The notes under the pieces were generated by a model. That model saw only the letters and a program-made list of their open reading frames with translations, did not search any database and was not told the DNA's origin. A stretch of 64,000 nucleotides of DNA, taken from the NCBI GenBank assembly GCA_036417435.1, contig CM070903.1, positions 92,029,001 to 92,093,000 of the forward strand, given 5' to 3'. The translations under genes and the position numbers were made by a program. Source of the DNA: Inia geoffrensis. Lineage: Eukaryota > Chordata > Mammalia > Artiodactyla > Iniidae. Shown here in pieces: positions 33,102-45,513 of the stretch (its first letter is position 1; the number at the start of each line of letters is the position of its first letter).

Positions 33102-33993
33102 ATGAAAAAACAGAGGAACCACGCCCTGTTAAAAGACCAAGAGCATTCCTCTGAAAGAACAAATGAAACAGAACTCTTCAGTCTAATAGACACCAATTTC
33201 AAAAAGGAGACAATGAAAATACTGAAGGAATTAAGAAAGCCTAGAGAAAAATACAGAGTATTGTAAAAAGGAGCTAGAAATTATAAAGAGGAACCAAGAA
33301 AAATTAGAAAACTCATTTGCAGAGATGAAAGCTGAGCTAAAGGCAATGAATAGCAGAATGAATAATGCAGAAGAACAAAAAAGTGACCTGGGAGATAGAA
33401 TAATGGAAATCACCCAATCAGTACAGAAGACAGAAAGCCAAATTAAAGAAAAAAAGAGAAAGCAATATAAGAGACCTATAGGATAATATAAAGCATGCCA
33501 AACAAACAAAATAGGGATTCCAGAAGGGGAAGAAAGAGAAAAGGGGATTGAAAATGTATTTAAAGAAATTATGGTTGAAAACTCCCCAAACCTAAAGAAG
33601 GAAACAGATATCCAAGTACAGGAAGCACAGAGAATCCCAAGCAAGATAAACCCAAACAGACCTACACCAAGACATATTATAATAAAAATGGCAAAAGTTA
33701 AATATAAAGAGAGGATTCTAAAGGGAGCAAGAGCAAAACAAAGAGTTAATTACAAGGGAACCCCCATAAGGCTGTCAGCTGATTTCTCCTCAGAAATGTT
33801 GCAGGCCAGAAGGGAATGGTAAGATATATTCAAAGTCCTAAAAGGGAAAAATCTGCAACTTAGTATAGTCTATCCAGCAAGATTATCATTTTGAATAGAG
33901 GGAGAGAGAAAGAATTTCTCAGACAAGCAACAACTAAAAGAATACAGCAATACTAAACCTATCCTAAAGGAAATATTGAAAGGTCTTCTCTAA
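33102..33993 (+). pseudogene. Broken L1 ORF1 in the outer LINE-1
   Basis: ATG at 33102 (MKKQRNHALLKDQEHSSERT) to a TAA at 33991-33993. The coiled-coil region is split by a frameshift near 33260 and a second near 33480. The RNA-recognition and C-terminal parts run open at 33571-33822 ('NPNRPTPRHIIIKMAKVKY', 'VNYKGTPIRLSADFSSEML') and then stop. The N-terminal sequence differs clearly from that of the other L1 copies here, in keeping with an older or separate L1 lineage. Confidence 0.8.
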
Positions 33994-34449
33994 ATACAAA
34001 AGAAGTAAGAATCTATAGGAAAGAGAAAATTACAACTGGAAAATAAATCACTTAAATATGCCAGTACACAGATTTAAAAAAAAATTAAAAAATTTTCTGT
34101 GAAAGTGATGATAACAACAATGAAAAGCAAAAAAGATGAACATGAAGATGTAAAAGAGGACAACAAAATCATAAAATGTGGGGGAGAAGACTAAGAATAT
34201 GTAGATGTTTTTTCCTAGAATGTGTTTGAGCCAGTATAACTACCTGTCTAAGGCAAGTAGATAAAGGAAGGGGTTAACATACTTGAAAAACAGGGCAACC
34301 ACAAATCAAAAACATACAACAGATTGGCTAAAACCAAAAGGAAGAGAATATAAGTATAATAAAAAAGAAAATCATCAAACCACAAAAGGAAAAAGAAAAA
34401 GAAAAGGACAAAGAAGAAATATAAAATCAATGGGAAAACAAGGTTTAAA

Positions 34450-35252
34450 ATGACAATAGATACATAACTATCAATAATTACCTTAAATGTCAGTGGACTA
34501 AATGTTCCAATCAAAAGACACAGAGTGGCAGACTGGATAAAAGAATAAGAGACTACTGTATGATGCCTACAAGAGACCCACTTTAGGGCAAAGGAGACAC
34601 ATAAATTGAAAGTGAGGGGGTGGTAAAAGATATTTCATGCAAACGGAAATGAAAAGAAAGTGGGGGTTGCAATACTCACATCAGACAAAATAGACTTTAA
34701 AACAAAGGCTGTAAAGAAAGATAAATAAGGACACTATATAATAATAAAAGCATCAGTACAAGAAGAGGATTTTACACTTGTCAATATATATGCACCTAAT
34801 ATAGGAGCACCCAAATACATAAAAGAAATACTAACAGACATAAAGGGAGGAATTGACAGGAATACAATAATAGTTGCTGACAGATAATCAAGAAGGCAAC
34901 AAAGATCCTAAATGATACAGCAGAACAGATAGATGTAATTGATATTTTCAGGATATTACATGCAAAGAAAACCCCAGAATACACATTCTTTTCAAGTGCA
35001 CATGGAACATTTTCTAGGACTGACCACATACTAGGGAACCAAATAAGCCTCAACAAATTTAAAAGTATAGAAATTATCTCAAGCATCTTTTCTGACCACA
35101 ACAGCATGAAACTAGAAATTAACCACAGAAAATGAAACAAGAAAAAAACTAATACATGGAGACTAAATAACATGCTACAAAAAATTTTTTAAAAGGGTCA
35201 ATGATGAACTCAAAGAGGAAATCTAAAAATACCTTGAGACAAAAGACAATGA
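34450..35252 (+). pseudogene. L1 ORF2, 5' part of the outer element
   Basis: Endonuclease region, beginning at about 34450 with 'ITILSIITLNVSGLNVPIKRH'-like sequence broken by stops. It includes a damaged GDFN-like site near 34870 and 'TPEYTFFSSAHGTFSRTDH' in pieces near 34975-35030. It ends where the inner L1 is inserted. Continues at 42351. Confidence 0.75.
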
Positions 35253-35799
35253 GGGGAGGAGCTTCAAGATGGCAGAAGAGTGAGATGTGGAGATCACCTT
35301 CCTCCCCACAAATACATCAGAAATACATCTACATGTGGAACAACTCCTAAAGAACACCTACTGAACACTGGCAGAAGACCTCGGACCTCCCAAAAGGCAA
35401 GAAACTCCCCATGTACCTGGGTAGGGCAAAAGAAAAAAGAAAATATAGAGACAAAAGAATAGGGATGGGACCTGCACCAGTGAGAGGGAGCTGTGAAGGA
35501 GGAAAGGTTTCCACAAACTAGGAAGCCCGTTCATGGGCGGAGACTGCAGATGGTGGAGGGGTGAAGCTTCGGAGCCGTAGAGGAGAGCGCAACAACAGGG
35601 GTTCAGAGGGCAAAGTGGAGAGATTCCCACACAGAGGATCGGTGCCAATCAGTGCTCACCAGCCCGAGAGGCTTGTCTGCTCACCCACCGGGGCGGGCGG
35701 GGGATGGGAGCTGAGGCTCCGGCTTCAGAGGTCTGATCCCAGGGAGAGGACTGGGGTTGGCTATGCGAACACAGCCTGGAGGGGGCTAGTGAACCACAG

Positions 35800-36021
35800 C
35801 TAACTGGGAGGGAGTCCGGGAAAAAGTCTGGAGCTGCCAAAGAGGCAAGAGACTTCTCCTTGCCTCTTTGTTTCCAGGTGCGCAAGGAGAGGGGATAAAG
35901 AACGCTGCTTAAAGGAGCTCCGGAGATGGGCGTGAGCCACGGCTAACAGAGGGGACCCCAGAGACGGGCATGAGATGCTAAGGCTGCTGCTGCAGCCACC
36001 AAGAAGCCTGTGTGCAAGCAC
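35800..36021 (-). other. Antisense frame in L1 5' UTR, 73 codons
   Basis: Minus-strand frame starting MLAHRLLGGCSSSLSISC and ending SCLFGSSRLFPGLPPS, inside the 5' UTR of the L1 at 35253. The L1 at 48784 has a matching 69-codon frame at 49547-49756. Primate L1 has a 70-residue antisense ORF0 in its 5' UTR, so the position and size are reminiscent. There is no evident sequence match to ORF0 and no evidence of expression. Confidence 0.3.
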
Positions 36022-36478
36022 AGGTCACTATCCAAAACTCCCCTCCTGGGAGCCTGTGCAGCCTGCCACTGCCAGGGTCCCGTGATCCAGGGACAACTTC
36101 CCTGGGAGAACACATGGTGCGCCTCAGGCTGGTGTAACGTGACGCCGGTCTCTACCACCGCATGATCACCCCACATCCATACCCCTCCCTCCCCCCGGCC
36201 AGAGTGAGCCAGAGGCCCCGAATCAGCTACTTCCTTAACCCCATCTTGTTAGAGCGAAGAACAGATGCCCTCAGGTGACCTACATGCAGAGGCGGGTCCA
36301 AATCCAAAGCTGAACCCTGGGAGCTGTGCGAACAAAGAAGAGAAAGGGAAATCTCTCCCAGCAGCCTCAGGAGCAGCATATTAAATCTCCACAATCAACT
36401 TGATGTACCCTGCATCTGTGGAGTACCTGAATAGACAACAAATCATCCCATATTGAGGAGGTGGACTTTGGGAGCAAG

Positions 36479-36716
36479 AATATATATATATATATTTTTT
36501 TTTCCCCTTTTTCTCTTTCTGAGTGTGTATGTGTATGCTTCTGTGTGTGATTTTGTCTTTATATGCTTTTACCATTTGTCCTAGGGTTCTGTCTGTTCTT
36601 TTCTTAATTAAAAAAACTTTTTTCTTAATTACTTTTTATTTTTATTTTAATAACTTAATTTAATTTAATTTAATTTTATCTTCTTTCCTTCTTTCTTTTT
36701 CCTCCCTTTTATTCTA
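36479..36716. repeat. TA, T-rich and TTTAA tracts at the L1 5' UTR 3' side
   Basis: A (TA)n run at 36479-36495, poly-T, then TTTAA units (36651-36675) and a CT-rich run (36681-36710). The other full-length L1 has expanded tracts at the equivalent place (50343-50713). Confidence 0.8.
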
Positions 36717-37216
36717 AGCTGTGTGGAGGACAGGCTCTTGGTGCTCCAGCCAGGCGTCAGGGCTGTGCCTCTGAGTTGGAAGAGCCAAGTTCAGGACACT
36801 GGACCACAAGAGACCTCCCAGCTCCACATAATATCAAATGGCAAAAATCTCCCAGAGATCTCCATCTCAAAGCGTAGACCCAGTTCCACTCAACGACCAG
36901 CAAGCTACAGTGCTGGACACCCTATTCCAAACAACCAGCAAGACAGGAACACAACCCTATCCATTAGCACAGAGGCTGCCTAAAATCATAATAAGACCAC
37001 AGACACCTTAAAACACACCACCAAATGCAGTCCTGCCCACCAGAAAGAAAAGATCCAGCTTCATCCACCAGAACACAGGCACTAATCCCCTCCACCAGGA
37101 AGCCTACACAACCCACTGAACCAACTTTAACCACCGGGGACAGACACCAAAAACAACGGGAACTACGAACCTGCAGCCTGCAAAAAGGAGACCCCAAACA
37201 CAGTAAGATAAGCAAA

Positions 37217-38116
37217 ATGAGAAGACAGAGAAACACACAGCAGATGGAGGAGCAAGGCAGAAACCCACCAGACTTAACAAATGAAGAGGAAATAGGCAGT
37301 CTACCTGAAAAAGGATTCAGAATAATGATAGTAAAGATGATCCAAAATCTTGGAACTAGAATGAAGAAAATACAAGAAACGTTTAAAAAGGAAAAAAGGA
37401 CCTAGAAGAACTAAAGAGCAAAAACACAGTGATGAACAATACAATTAATGAAATTAAATATTCTCTAGAAGGGATCAATAGCAGAATAACTGAGGCAGAA
37501 GAACGGATAAGTGACATGGAAGATAAACTAGTGGAAATAACTATTGCAGAGCAGAATAAGGAACAAAGAATTAAAAGAATTGAGGACAGCCTCACAGACC
37601 ACTGGGACAACATTAAATGCACCAACATTCAAATTATAGGGGTCCCAGAAGAAGAAAAGAAAAAGAAGGGACTGACAAAATATTTGAAGAGATTATAGTT
37701 GAAAACTTCCCTAATATGGGAAAGGAAAAAGTTAATCAAGCCCAGGAAGCACAGAGAGTCCCATACAGGATAAATTCAAGGAGAAACACGACAAAACACA
37801 TATTAATCAAACTATCAAAAATTAACTACAAAGAACAAATATTAAAAGAAGCAAGGGAAAAACAACAAATAACACGTAAGGGAATCCCCATAAGGTTAAC
37901 AGCTGATCTTTCAGCAGAAACTGCAAGCCAGAATGGAGTGGCAGCACATATTTAAAGTGATGAAGGAGAAAAACCTACAACCAAGATTATTCTACCCAGC
38001 CAAGGATCTCATTCAGATTTGATGGAGAAATTACGATCTTCACAGACAAGCAAAAGCTAAGAGAATTCAGCACCACCAAACCAGCTTTACAACAAATGCT
38101 AAAGGAGCTTCTCTAG
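37217..38116 (+). pseudogene. Broken L1 ORF1 in the nested LINE-1
   Basis: ATG at 37217 (MRRQRNTQQMEEQGRNPPD) to TAG at 38114-38116. Frame 1 is open to 37405, where an indel in the A-rich 'aaaaaggaaaaaagg' run shifts it. The coiled coil continues in 37429-37698 with 'NEIKYSLEGINSRITEAEER', and a second shift near 37665 ('aagaaaaagaag') moves to the frame of 37617-37955, which holds the RNA-recognition and C-terminal part ('KHILIKLSKINYKEQ', 'GIPIRLTADLSAET'). All parts are present, so only a few indels separate it from a whole frame. Confidence 0.88.
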
Positions 38117-38174
38117 GCAGGAAACACAAGAGAAGGAAAAGACCTACAATAATAAACCCAAAACAATTAAGAAA

Positions 38175-41100
38175 ATGGAAATAGGAACATACATATTGAT
38201 AATTACCTTAAATGTAAATGGATTAAATGCTCCCACCATAAGATATATATATTGGTTGAATGGATACTAAAACAAGACCCATATATACACTGTCTATGAG
38301 AGATCCACTTCAGACCTAGGGACATATACGACTGAAAGTGAGGGGATGCAAAAAGGTATTCCATGCAAACGAAAACCAAAAGAAAGCGGGAGTAGCAATT
38401 CTCATATCAGACAAAATAGACTTTAAGACAAAGACTATTACAAGAGACAAAAAAGGACACTACATAATGATCAAGGGATCAATCCAAGAAGAAGATATAA
38501 CAATTGTAAATATTTATGCACCCAACATAGGAGCACCTCAATACATAAAGCAGATACTAACAGCCATAGAAGGGGAAATCGACAGTAACACAACAATAGT
38601 AGGGGACTTTAACACCTCACTTTCACCAATGGACAGATCATCTAAAATGAAAGTAAATAAGGAAACACAAGCTTTAAATGATACATTAAACAAGATGGAC
38701 TTAAGTGATATTTATAGGACATTCCATCCAAAAACAACAGAATACACATTCTTCTCAAGTGCTCATGGATCATTCTCTAGGATAGATCATATCTTGAGTC
38801 ACAAATAAAGCCTTGGTAAATTTAAGAAAAGTGAAATCATATCAAATATCTTTTCTGACCACACTGCAATGAGACTAGATATCATTTACAGGAAAAAACC
38901 TGTAAGAAATACAAACACATGGAGGCTAAACCACACACTAATTAATAACCAAGAGATCACTGAATAAATCAAAGAGGAAATTAAAAAATACCTAGAAACA
39001 AATGAAAATGAATACATGATGACCCAAAACCTATGGGTTGTAGCAAAAGCAGTTCTAATAGGTAAGTTTATAGGAATACAATCCTACCTTAAAAACCAAG
39101 AAATATCTCAAATAAACAACCTAACCTTACACGAAAGCAGTTAGAGAAAGAAGAACAAAAAACCTGAAGTTAGCAGAAGGAAATAAATCATAAAGATCAG
39201 ATCAGAAAAAAATGAAAAAGAAATGAAGGAAATGATAGCTAGGATCAATAAAACTAAAAGCTGGTTCTTTGAGAAGATAAACAAAATTTATAAACCATTA
39301 GCCAGACTTATCAAGAAAAAAAGGGAGAAGACTCAAATCAATAGAATTAGAAATGAAAAAGGAGAAGTAACAATTGTCAATGCAGAAATACAAAGGATCA
39401 TGAGAGATTACTACAAGCAAGTATATGCCAATAAAATGGACAACCTGGAAGAAATGGACAAAGTCTTAGAAATTCACAACCTTCTGAGACTGAACCAGGA
39501 AGAAATAGAAAATATGAACAGACCAATCACAAGCACTGAAATTGAAACTGTGATTAAAAATCTTCCAACAAACAAAAGCCCAGGACAAGATGGCTTCATA
39601 GGCAAATTCTATCAAACATTTAGAGAAGAGCTAACACCTACCCTTCTCAAACTCTTCTAAAATGTAGCAGAGGGAGGAAAACTCTCAAACTCATTCTACA
39701 AGCCCACCATCACCCTTATACCAAAACCAGACAAAGATGTCACAAAGAAAGAAAACTACAGGCCAAAATAACTGATGAATATAGATGCAAAAATCCTCAA
39801 CAAAATGCTAGCAAACAGAATCCAACGGCACATTAAAAGGATCATACACTATGATCAAGTGGGGTTTATCCCAGAAATGCAAGGATTCTTCAATATACGC
39901 AAATCAATCAACGTGATACACCATATTAACAAACTGAAGGAGCAAAACCATATGATCATCTCAATAGATGCAGAGAAAGCTTTTGACAAAAATCAATACC
40001 CATTTATGTTAAAAACCCTCCAAAAAGTAGGCATAGAGGGAACTTTCCTCAACATAATAAAGGCCATATATGACAAACCCACAGCCAACATTGTCCTCAA
40101 TGGTGAAAAACTGAAACCATTTCCACTAAGATCAGGAACAAGACAAGGTTGCCTTCTCTCCACCACTGTTATTCAACATAGTTTTGGAAGTTTTAGCCAC
40201 AGCAACCAGAGAAGAAAAAGAAATAAAAGTAATCAAAATTGGAAAAGAAGTAAACCTGTCACTGTTTGCAGATGACATGATACTATACATAGAGAATCCT
40301 AAAGATGCTACCAGAAAACTACTAGAGCTAATCAATGAATTTGGTAAAGTAGCAGGATACAAAATTAATGCACAGAAATCTCTTGCATTCCAATATACTA
40401 ATGATGAGAAATCGGAAAGTGAAATTAAAAAACACTCCTATTTACCGTTGCAACAAATAGAATAAAATATCTAGGTATAAACCTACCTAAGGAGACAAAA
40501 ACCTGTATGAAGAAAATTATAAGACACTGATATAAGAAATTAATGATACAAATAGATGGAGAGATATACCATGTTCTTGGATTGGAAGAATCAACATTGT
40601 GAAAATGACTCTACTACCCAAAGCAACCTACAAATTCAATGCAATCCCTATCAAACTACCACTGGTAATTTTTACAGAAGTAGAACACAAAATTTCACAA
40701 TTTGTATGGAAACACAAAAGACCCCGAATAGCCAAAGCAATCTTGAGAAAGAAAAACCGAGCTGGAGGAATCACACTCCCTGACTTCAGACTATATTCAA
40801 ACATACAGTAATCACGACAGTATGGTACTGGCATAGAAACCGAAATATAGGTCAATGGAACAGGATAGAAAGCCCAGAGATAAACCCATCCACATATGGT
40901 CACCTTATCTTTGATAAAGGAGGCAACAATATACAGTGGAGAAAAGACAGCCTCTTCAGTAAGTGGTGCTGGGCAAACTGGACAGCTACATGTAAAAGAA
41001 TGAAATTAGAACACTCTCTAACACCATACACATAAATAAGCTCAAAATGGATTAAAGACCTAAATGTAAGGCCAGAAACTATCAAACTCTTAGAGGAAAA

Positions 41101-41972
41101 CATAGGCAGAACAATGTATGACATAAATCACAGCAACATCCTTTTTGACCCACCTCCCAGAGAAATGGAAATAAAAACAAAAATAAACAAATAGGACCTA
41201 ATGAAACTTCAAAGCTTTTGCACAGCAAAGGAAACCATAAACGAGACCAAAAGACAACCCTCAGAATTGGAGAAAATATTTGCAAATGAAGCAACTGACA
41301 AAGGGTTAATCTCCAAAATTTATAAGCAGCTCGATATCAAAAAAACCAACAACCCAATCCAAAAATGGGCAGAAGACCTAAATTGATATTTCTCCAAAGA
41401 AGATATACAGATTGCCAAGAGCTAAATGAAAGAATGCTCAACATCATTAATCATTAGAGAAATGCAAATCAAAACTACAATGGGATATCATCTCACACTG
41501 GTCAGTGTGACCATCATCAAAAAATCTAGAAACAGTAAATGCTGGAGAGGGTGTGGAGAAAAGGGAACCCTCTTGCACTGTTGGTGGGAATGTAACTTGA
41601 TACAGCCACTGTGGAGAACAGTATGGAGGTTCCTTAAAAAACTACAAATAGAACTACCATATGACCCAGCAATCCCACTACTGGGTATATACCCTGAGAA
41701 AAACATATTTCAAAAAGAGTCACATACCAAAATGTTCATTGCAGCTCTATTTACAATAGCCAGGACATGCAAGCAACTGAAGTGTCCATCAACAGATGAA
41801 TGGATAAAGAAGATGTGGCACATGTATACAATGGAATATTACTTAGCCATGAAAAGGAATGAAACTTAGTTATTTGTAGTGAGGTGGATAGACATAGAGA
41901 CTGTCATGCAGAGTGAAGTAAGGCAGAAAGAGGAAAACAAATACCTCATGCTAACACATATATATGGAATCT
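38175..41972 (+). pseudogene. Broken L1 ORF2 in the nested LINE-1
   Basis: Starts MEIGTYILIITLNVNGLNAP (38175). The endonuclease piece 38338-38808 keeps the GDFNTSLSPMDRSSK site and 'SRIDHILSHK' before a stop. The RT entry is at 39223-39660 ('TNKSPGQDGFIGKFYQTF'), and the palm at 39775-40275 has '[16 protein letters not shown]' and '[12 protein letters not shown]'. The catalytic [10 protein letters not shown] is at 40184-40465 with both aspartates kept. The C-terminal cysteine segment [18 protein letters not shown] is intact in 41426-41869. At least six frameshifts or stops break it. Confidence 0.9.
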
Positions 41973-42350
41973 TAAAAAAAAAATGGTCATGAAGAACCAT
42001 GGGCAAGATGGGAATAAAGGTGCAGACCTACTAGAGAATGGACTTGAGGATACGGGGAAGGGGAAGGGTAAGCTGGGACAAAGTGAGAGAGTGGCATGGA
42101 CATATATACACTACCAAATGTAAAACAGATAGCTAGTGGGAAGCAGCTGCATAGCACAGGGAGATCAGCTTGGTGTTTTGTGACCACCTAGAGGGGTGGG
42201 ATAGGGAGGGTGAGTGAGGAAGATGCAAGAGGGAAGAGATATGTGGACATATGTATATGTATAACTGATTCACTTTGTTATAAAGCAGAAAGTAACACAC
42301 CATTGTAAAGCAGTTATACTCCAATAAAGTTGTTTAAAAAAAGACAATGA

Positions 42351-45183
42351 AAACTCAACCATACAAAATATATGGGATGCATAAAAAGCATTCTTGGAAG
42401 TTTATAGTGATACAGGCCTTCCTCTAAAAACAAGAAAAATCTCATAAAACCTAACCTACCACTTAAAAGAATTAGAAAAAGAAGAACAAACAAAACCTAA
42501 AGTCAGCAGAAAGAAGGAAATAATAAAGATCAGAGAGGAAATAAATAGAGATTTAAAAAACAATAGAAAAAAATCAATAAAACCAAGAGCTGGTTCTTTG
42601 TAAGGATAAACAAAATTGACAAACCTCTGGCCTGGCTCACCAAAAAAAAAAGAGAGAGGACCCAAATAAACAACATAAGAAATGAAAAAGGAGACATAAC
42701 AACTGATATTGCAGAAATACAAATAACCATAAGGGAATACTATGAACAATTATATGTCAACAAATTTGACAACCTAGAGGAAATGGTCAAGTTTCTGGAA
42801 GCATGCAGCCCACAAAAACCGAGTCAAGAAGAAATAGATAATTTGAACAGACTAATCACTAGAAGTGAAATAGAATCTATAATTTAAAAACTCCCTACAT
42901 ACAAAAGTCCAGGAATGGATGGCTTCATAGGCCATCTACCCAACATCCAAAGAAGAACTTATACTGATCCTTCTTAAACTCTTCCAAAAGAGTGAAAAGG
43001 ATGGAACACTCCCAAGTCATTCTAGGAAGCCACCATCACCCTGATTCCTAAACCCGAAAAAGACACCACCAAAAATCAAAATTGCAGGCCATTATCTTTG
43101 ATGAATATACAGGCAAAAATGCTTAACAAAATATTAGCAAACCAAGTCAAACAACACATAAAAAAGATCATATACCAAGACCAAGTGAGATTCATCACAA
43201 CTTCACAAGGATGGTAAACTCTTACCAAAGTGGGTATAGAGGGAATGTATTCCAAGATAGTAAAAGCTATTTATGACAAACCCATAGCCAATATGATACT
43301 CAATGGTGAAAGGCTCAAAGCCTTCCCACTGAAATTTGGAACAAGACAAGGATGCCCACTTTCACCTCTTCTATTCAACATAGTGTTGGAAGTCCTAGCC
43401 ACTACAATCAGACAAGAAAAAGAAAAAGGTATCCAAATTGGAAGGGAAGAGGTAAAACTGTCACTATATGCAGATGATATGATACTATATATAGAAAACT
43501 CTAAAGACTCCACACAAAAACGACTGGAACTGATAAATTCAGCAAGGTAGCAGGATACAAGATTAACATACATAAATTGGTTGCATTTATTTACATCAAC
43601 AATGAAATATTAGAAAGGGGATGTAAAAAAAAAATCTTTTAAAATTGCAAGACCCAAAATAAAATACTTAGGAATAAGCCTCACCAAGGAGGTGAAAGAA
43701 TTATATGCTGCAAACTATAAAACATTAAAAAAGGAAACTGAAGATGATTCAAAGAAGTGGAAAGAAATCCCATGCACTTGGATTGGAAGAATTAATATTG
43801 TTAAAATGGCCATACTACCCAAAGCATTCTACAGATTTAACACATTCTCTATCAAATTACCCATGATAATTTTCAGAGAACTAGAACAAATAATCCTAAA
43901 ATTCATAAGGAACCATAAAAGAGCCAAAATTGCCAAGCAGTGCTGGAAAAAAAGAACAAAGCAGGAGGCATAACTCTCCCAGACTTCAGACAATAGTACA
44001 AAGCTAGAGTAATCAAAACAGCATGGTATTGGCACAAAAACAGATATACAGATCAATGGAACAGAATACAGAGCCCAGAAATAAACCCATACACCTATGG
44101 TCAACTAGTCTTTGACAAAGGAGGCAACAATATACAATGGAAAAAAGACAGTCCCTTCAGCAAGTGGTGTTGGGAAAGTTTGACAGCTATGTGTAAATCA
44201 ATGAAGTTAGAACACACCCCTCTCACCAAAGAAAAAAATAAACTCAAAATGACTTAGGGACTTATGTACATAAGACATGACACCATAAAACTCCTAGAAG
44301 AGAACAGAGGCAAAACATTCTCTGACATAAATTGTACCAATATTTTCTTAGGTCAGTCTCCCAATGCAATAAAAATAAAAACAAAAATGAACAAGTGGGA
44401 CCTAATCAAACTTACAAACTTTTCCACAGCAAAGGAAACCATAAACAAAATGAAAAGACATCCTACAGAATGGGAGAAAATATCTGCAAACAATGTGACT
44501 TACAAGGGCTTAATTTCCAAATTACACAAACAGCTCAGACAATTCAACAACAATCAAAAACCCCAGCCCAATCAAAAAATGGGCAGTAGACCTAAAGAGA
44601 CATTTCTCCAAAGAAGAAATACAGATGGTCAATAGGCACATGAAAAGATGCCCATCATCGCTGATTATTAGAGAAATATAAATCAAAACTACAATGAGGT
44701 ATCACCTCACACTGGTCAGAATGGCCTACATTAACATGTCTACAAATAAATGCTGGAGAGAGTGTGGAGAAAAGGGAACACTATTGCACTGTTGGTGGGA
44801 ATGTAACTTGGTGCATCCACTGTGGAAAACATTATGTCAGTTCCTCAGAAAACTAAAAATAGAATTACCATATGATCCGGCAATTCCACTCCAGGACATA
44901 TACCCAGACAAAACTATAATTCAAAAAACAATACATGCACCCTTATTTTCATAGCAGCACTATTCACAATAGCTGAGACACTGAAACAACCTAAATGTCC
45001 ATCAACAGATGAATGGATAAATAAGTGGTACATATATACAATGGAATACTATTCAGCTATAAAAAATGAAATAATTCCATTTGCAGCAACATGGATACAA
45101 CTAGAGATTATCATATTAAGTTAAGTAAATCAGAAAGAGAAAGACAAATACCATATGATATCACTTATATGTGGAATCTAAAA
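42351..45183 (+). pseudogene. L1 ORF2, 3' part of the outer element
   Basis: Continues the outer ORF2: '[15 protein letters not shown]'-like sequence near 42600, RT entry near 42900 with damage, palm at 43230-43550 with [12 protein letters not shown] and the catalytic [10 protein letters not shown] (both aspartates kept). The region next to it reads '[18 protein letters not shown]' (43692-43973). The cysteine segment '[19 protein letters not shown]' is at 44740-44810. A deletion of RT sequence near 43195-43230 removes the 'fingers' region. Not functional. Confidence 0.85.
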
Positions 45184-45513
45184 TATGACACAAATGAACC
45201 TATCTATGAATCAGAAACAGGATCACGGGCGTAGAGAATAGACTGGTGGTTGCCAGTGGGGAGGGGTGTGTGAGAGGGTTGGATTCAGAGTTTGGGAATA
45301 GCAGATGCAAACTGGTGTATATAGAATGGATAAACAACAATGTCCTTCTGTATGGCACAGGGAACTATATTCAATATCCTGTGATAAACCATAATGGAAA
45401 AGAATATGAAAAAGAATGTATATATATGTATAACTTGAGTCACTGTGCTGTACAGTAGTAATTAACACAACATTGTAAATCAACTTTACTTCAATTAAAA
45501 AAAAAAGAATTAG

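Larger units (their letters stand above)
35253..42338 (+). mobile_element. Full-length LINE-1 inserted into an older LINE-1
   Basis: Starts 'gggaggagcttcaagatggcagaagag' and ends 'ttatactccaataaagttgttt' plus a short A tail; about 7.1 kb. The perfect 12-bp target-site duplication AAAAGACAATGA is at 35241-35252 and 42339-42350. Layout: GC-richer 5' UTR of about 1.96 kb with microsatellites at its 3' side, ORF1 (37217-38116), ORF2 (38175 to about 41972), 3' UTR of about 0.37 kb. It is the same subfamily as the L1 at 48784-56339. Both ORFs are broken. Confidence 0.95.
31991..45502 (+). mobile_element. LINE-1, plus strand, split by a nested LINE-1
   Basis: Outer element of an L1-in-L1 nest. Left part 31991-35252, right part 42351-45502, together about 6.4 kb. 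The 5' UTR begins near 'gaacgaacaagatgatggaatag' and shares the 'ccacaaatacatcaaaaatacatctacatgtggaac' stretch with the two younger full-length copies. The 3' UTR is the kind also found, reversed, at 801-1240 ('ggaactatattcaatatcctgtgataaaccataatgg'). Target-site repeats are AAAAGAACTAG at 31980-31990 and AAAAGAATTAG at 45503-45513, one mismatch. ORF2 is collinear across the inner insertion ('aaataccttgagacaaaagacaatga' then 'aaactcaaccatac'). Confidence 0.92.
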
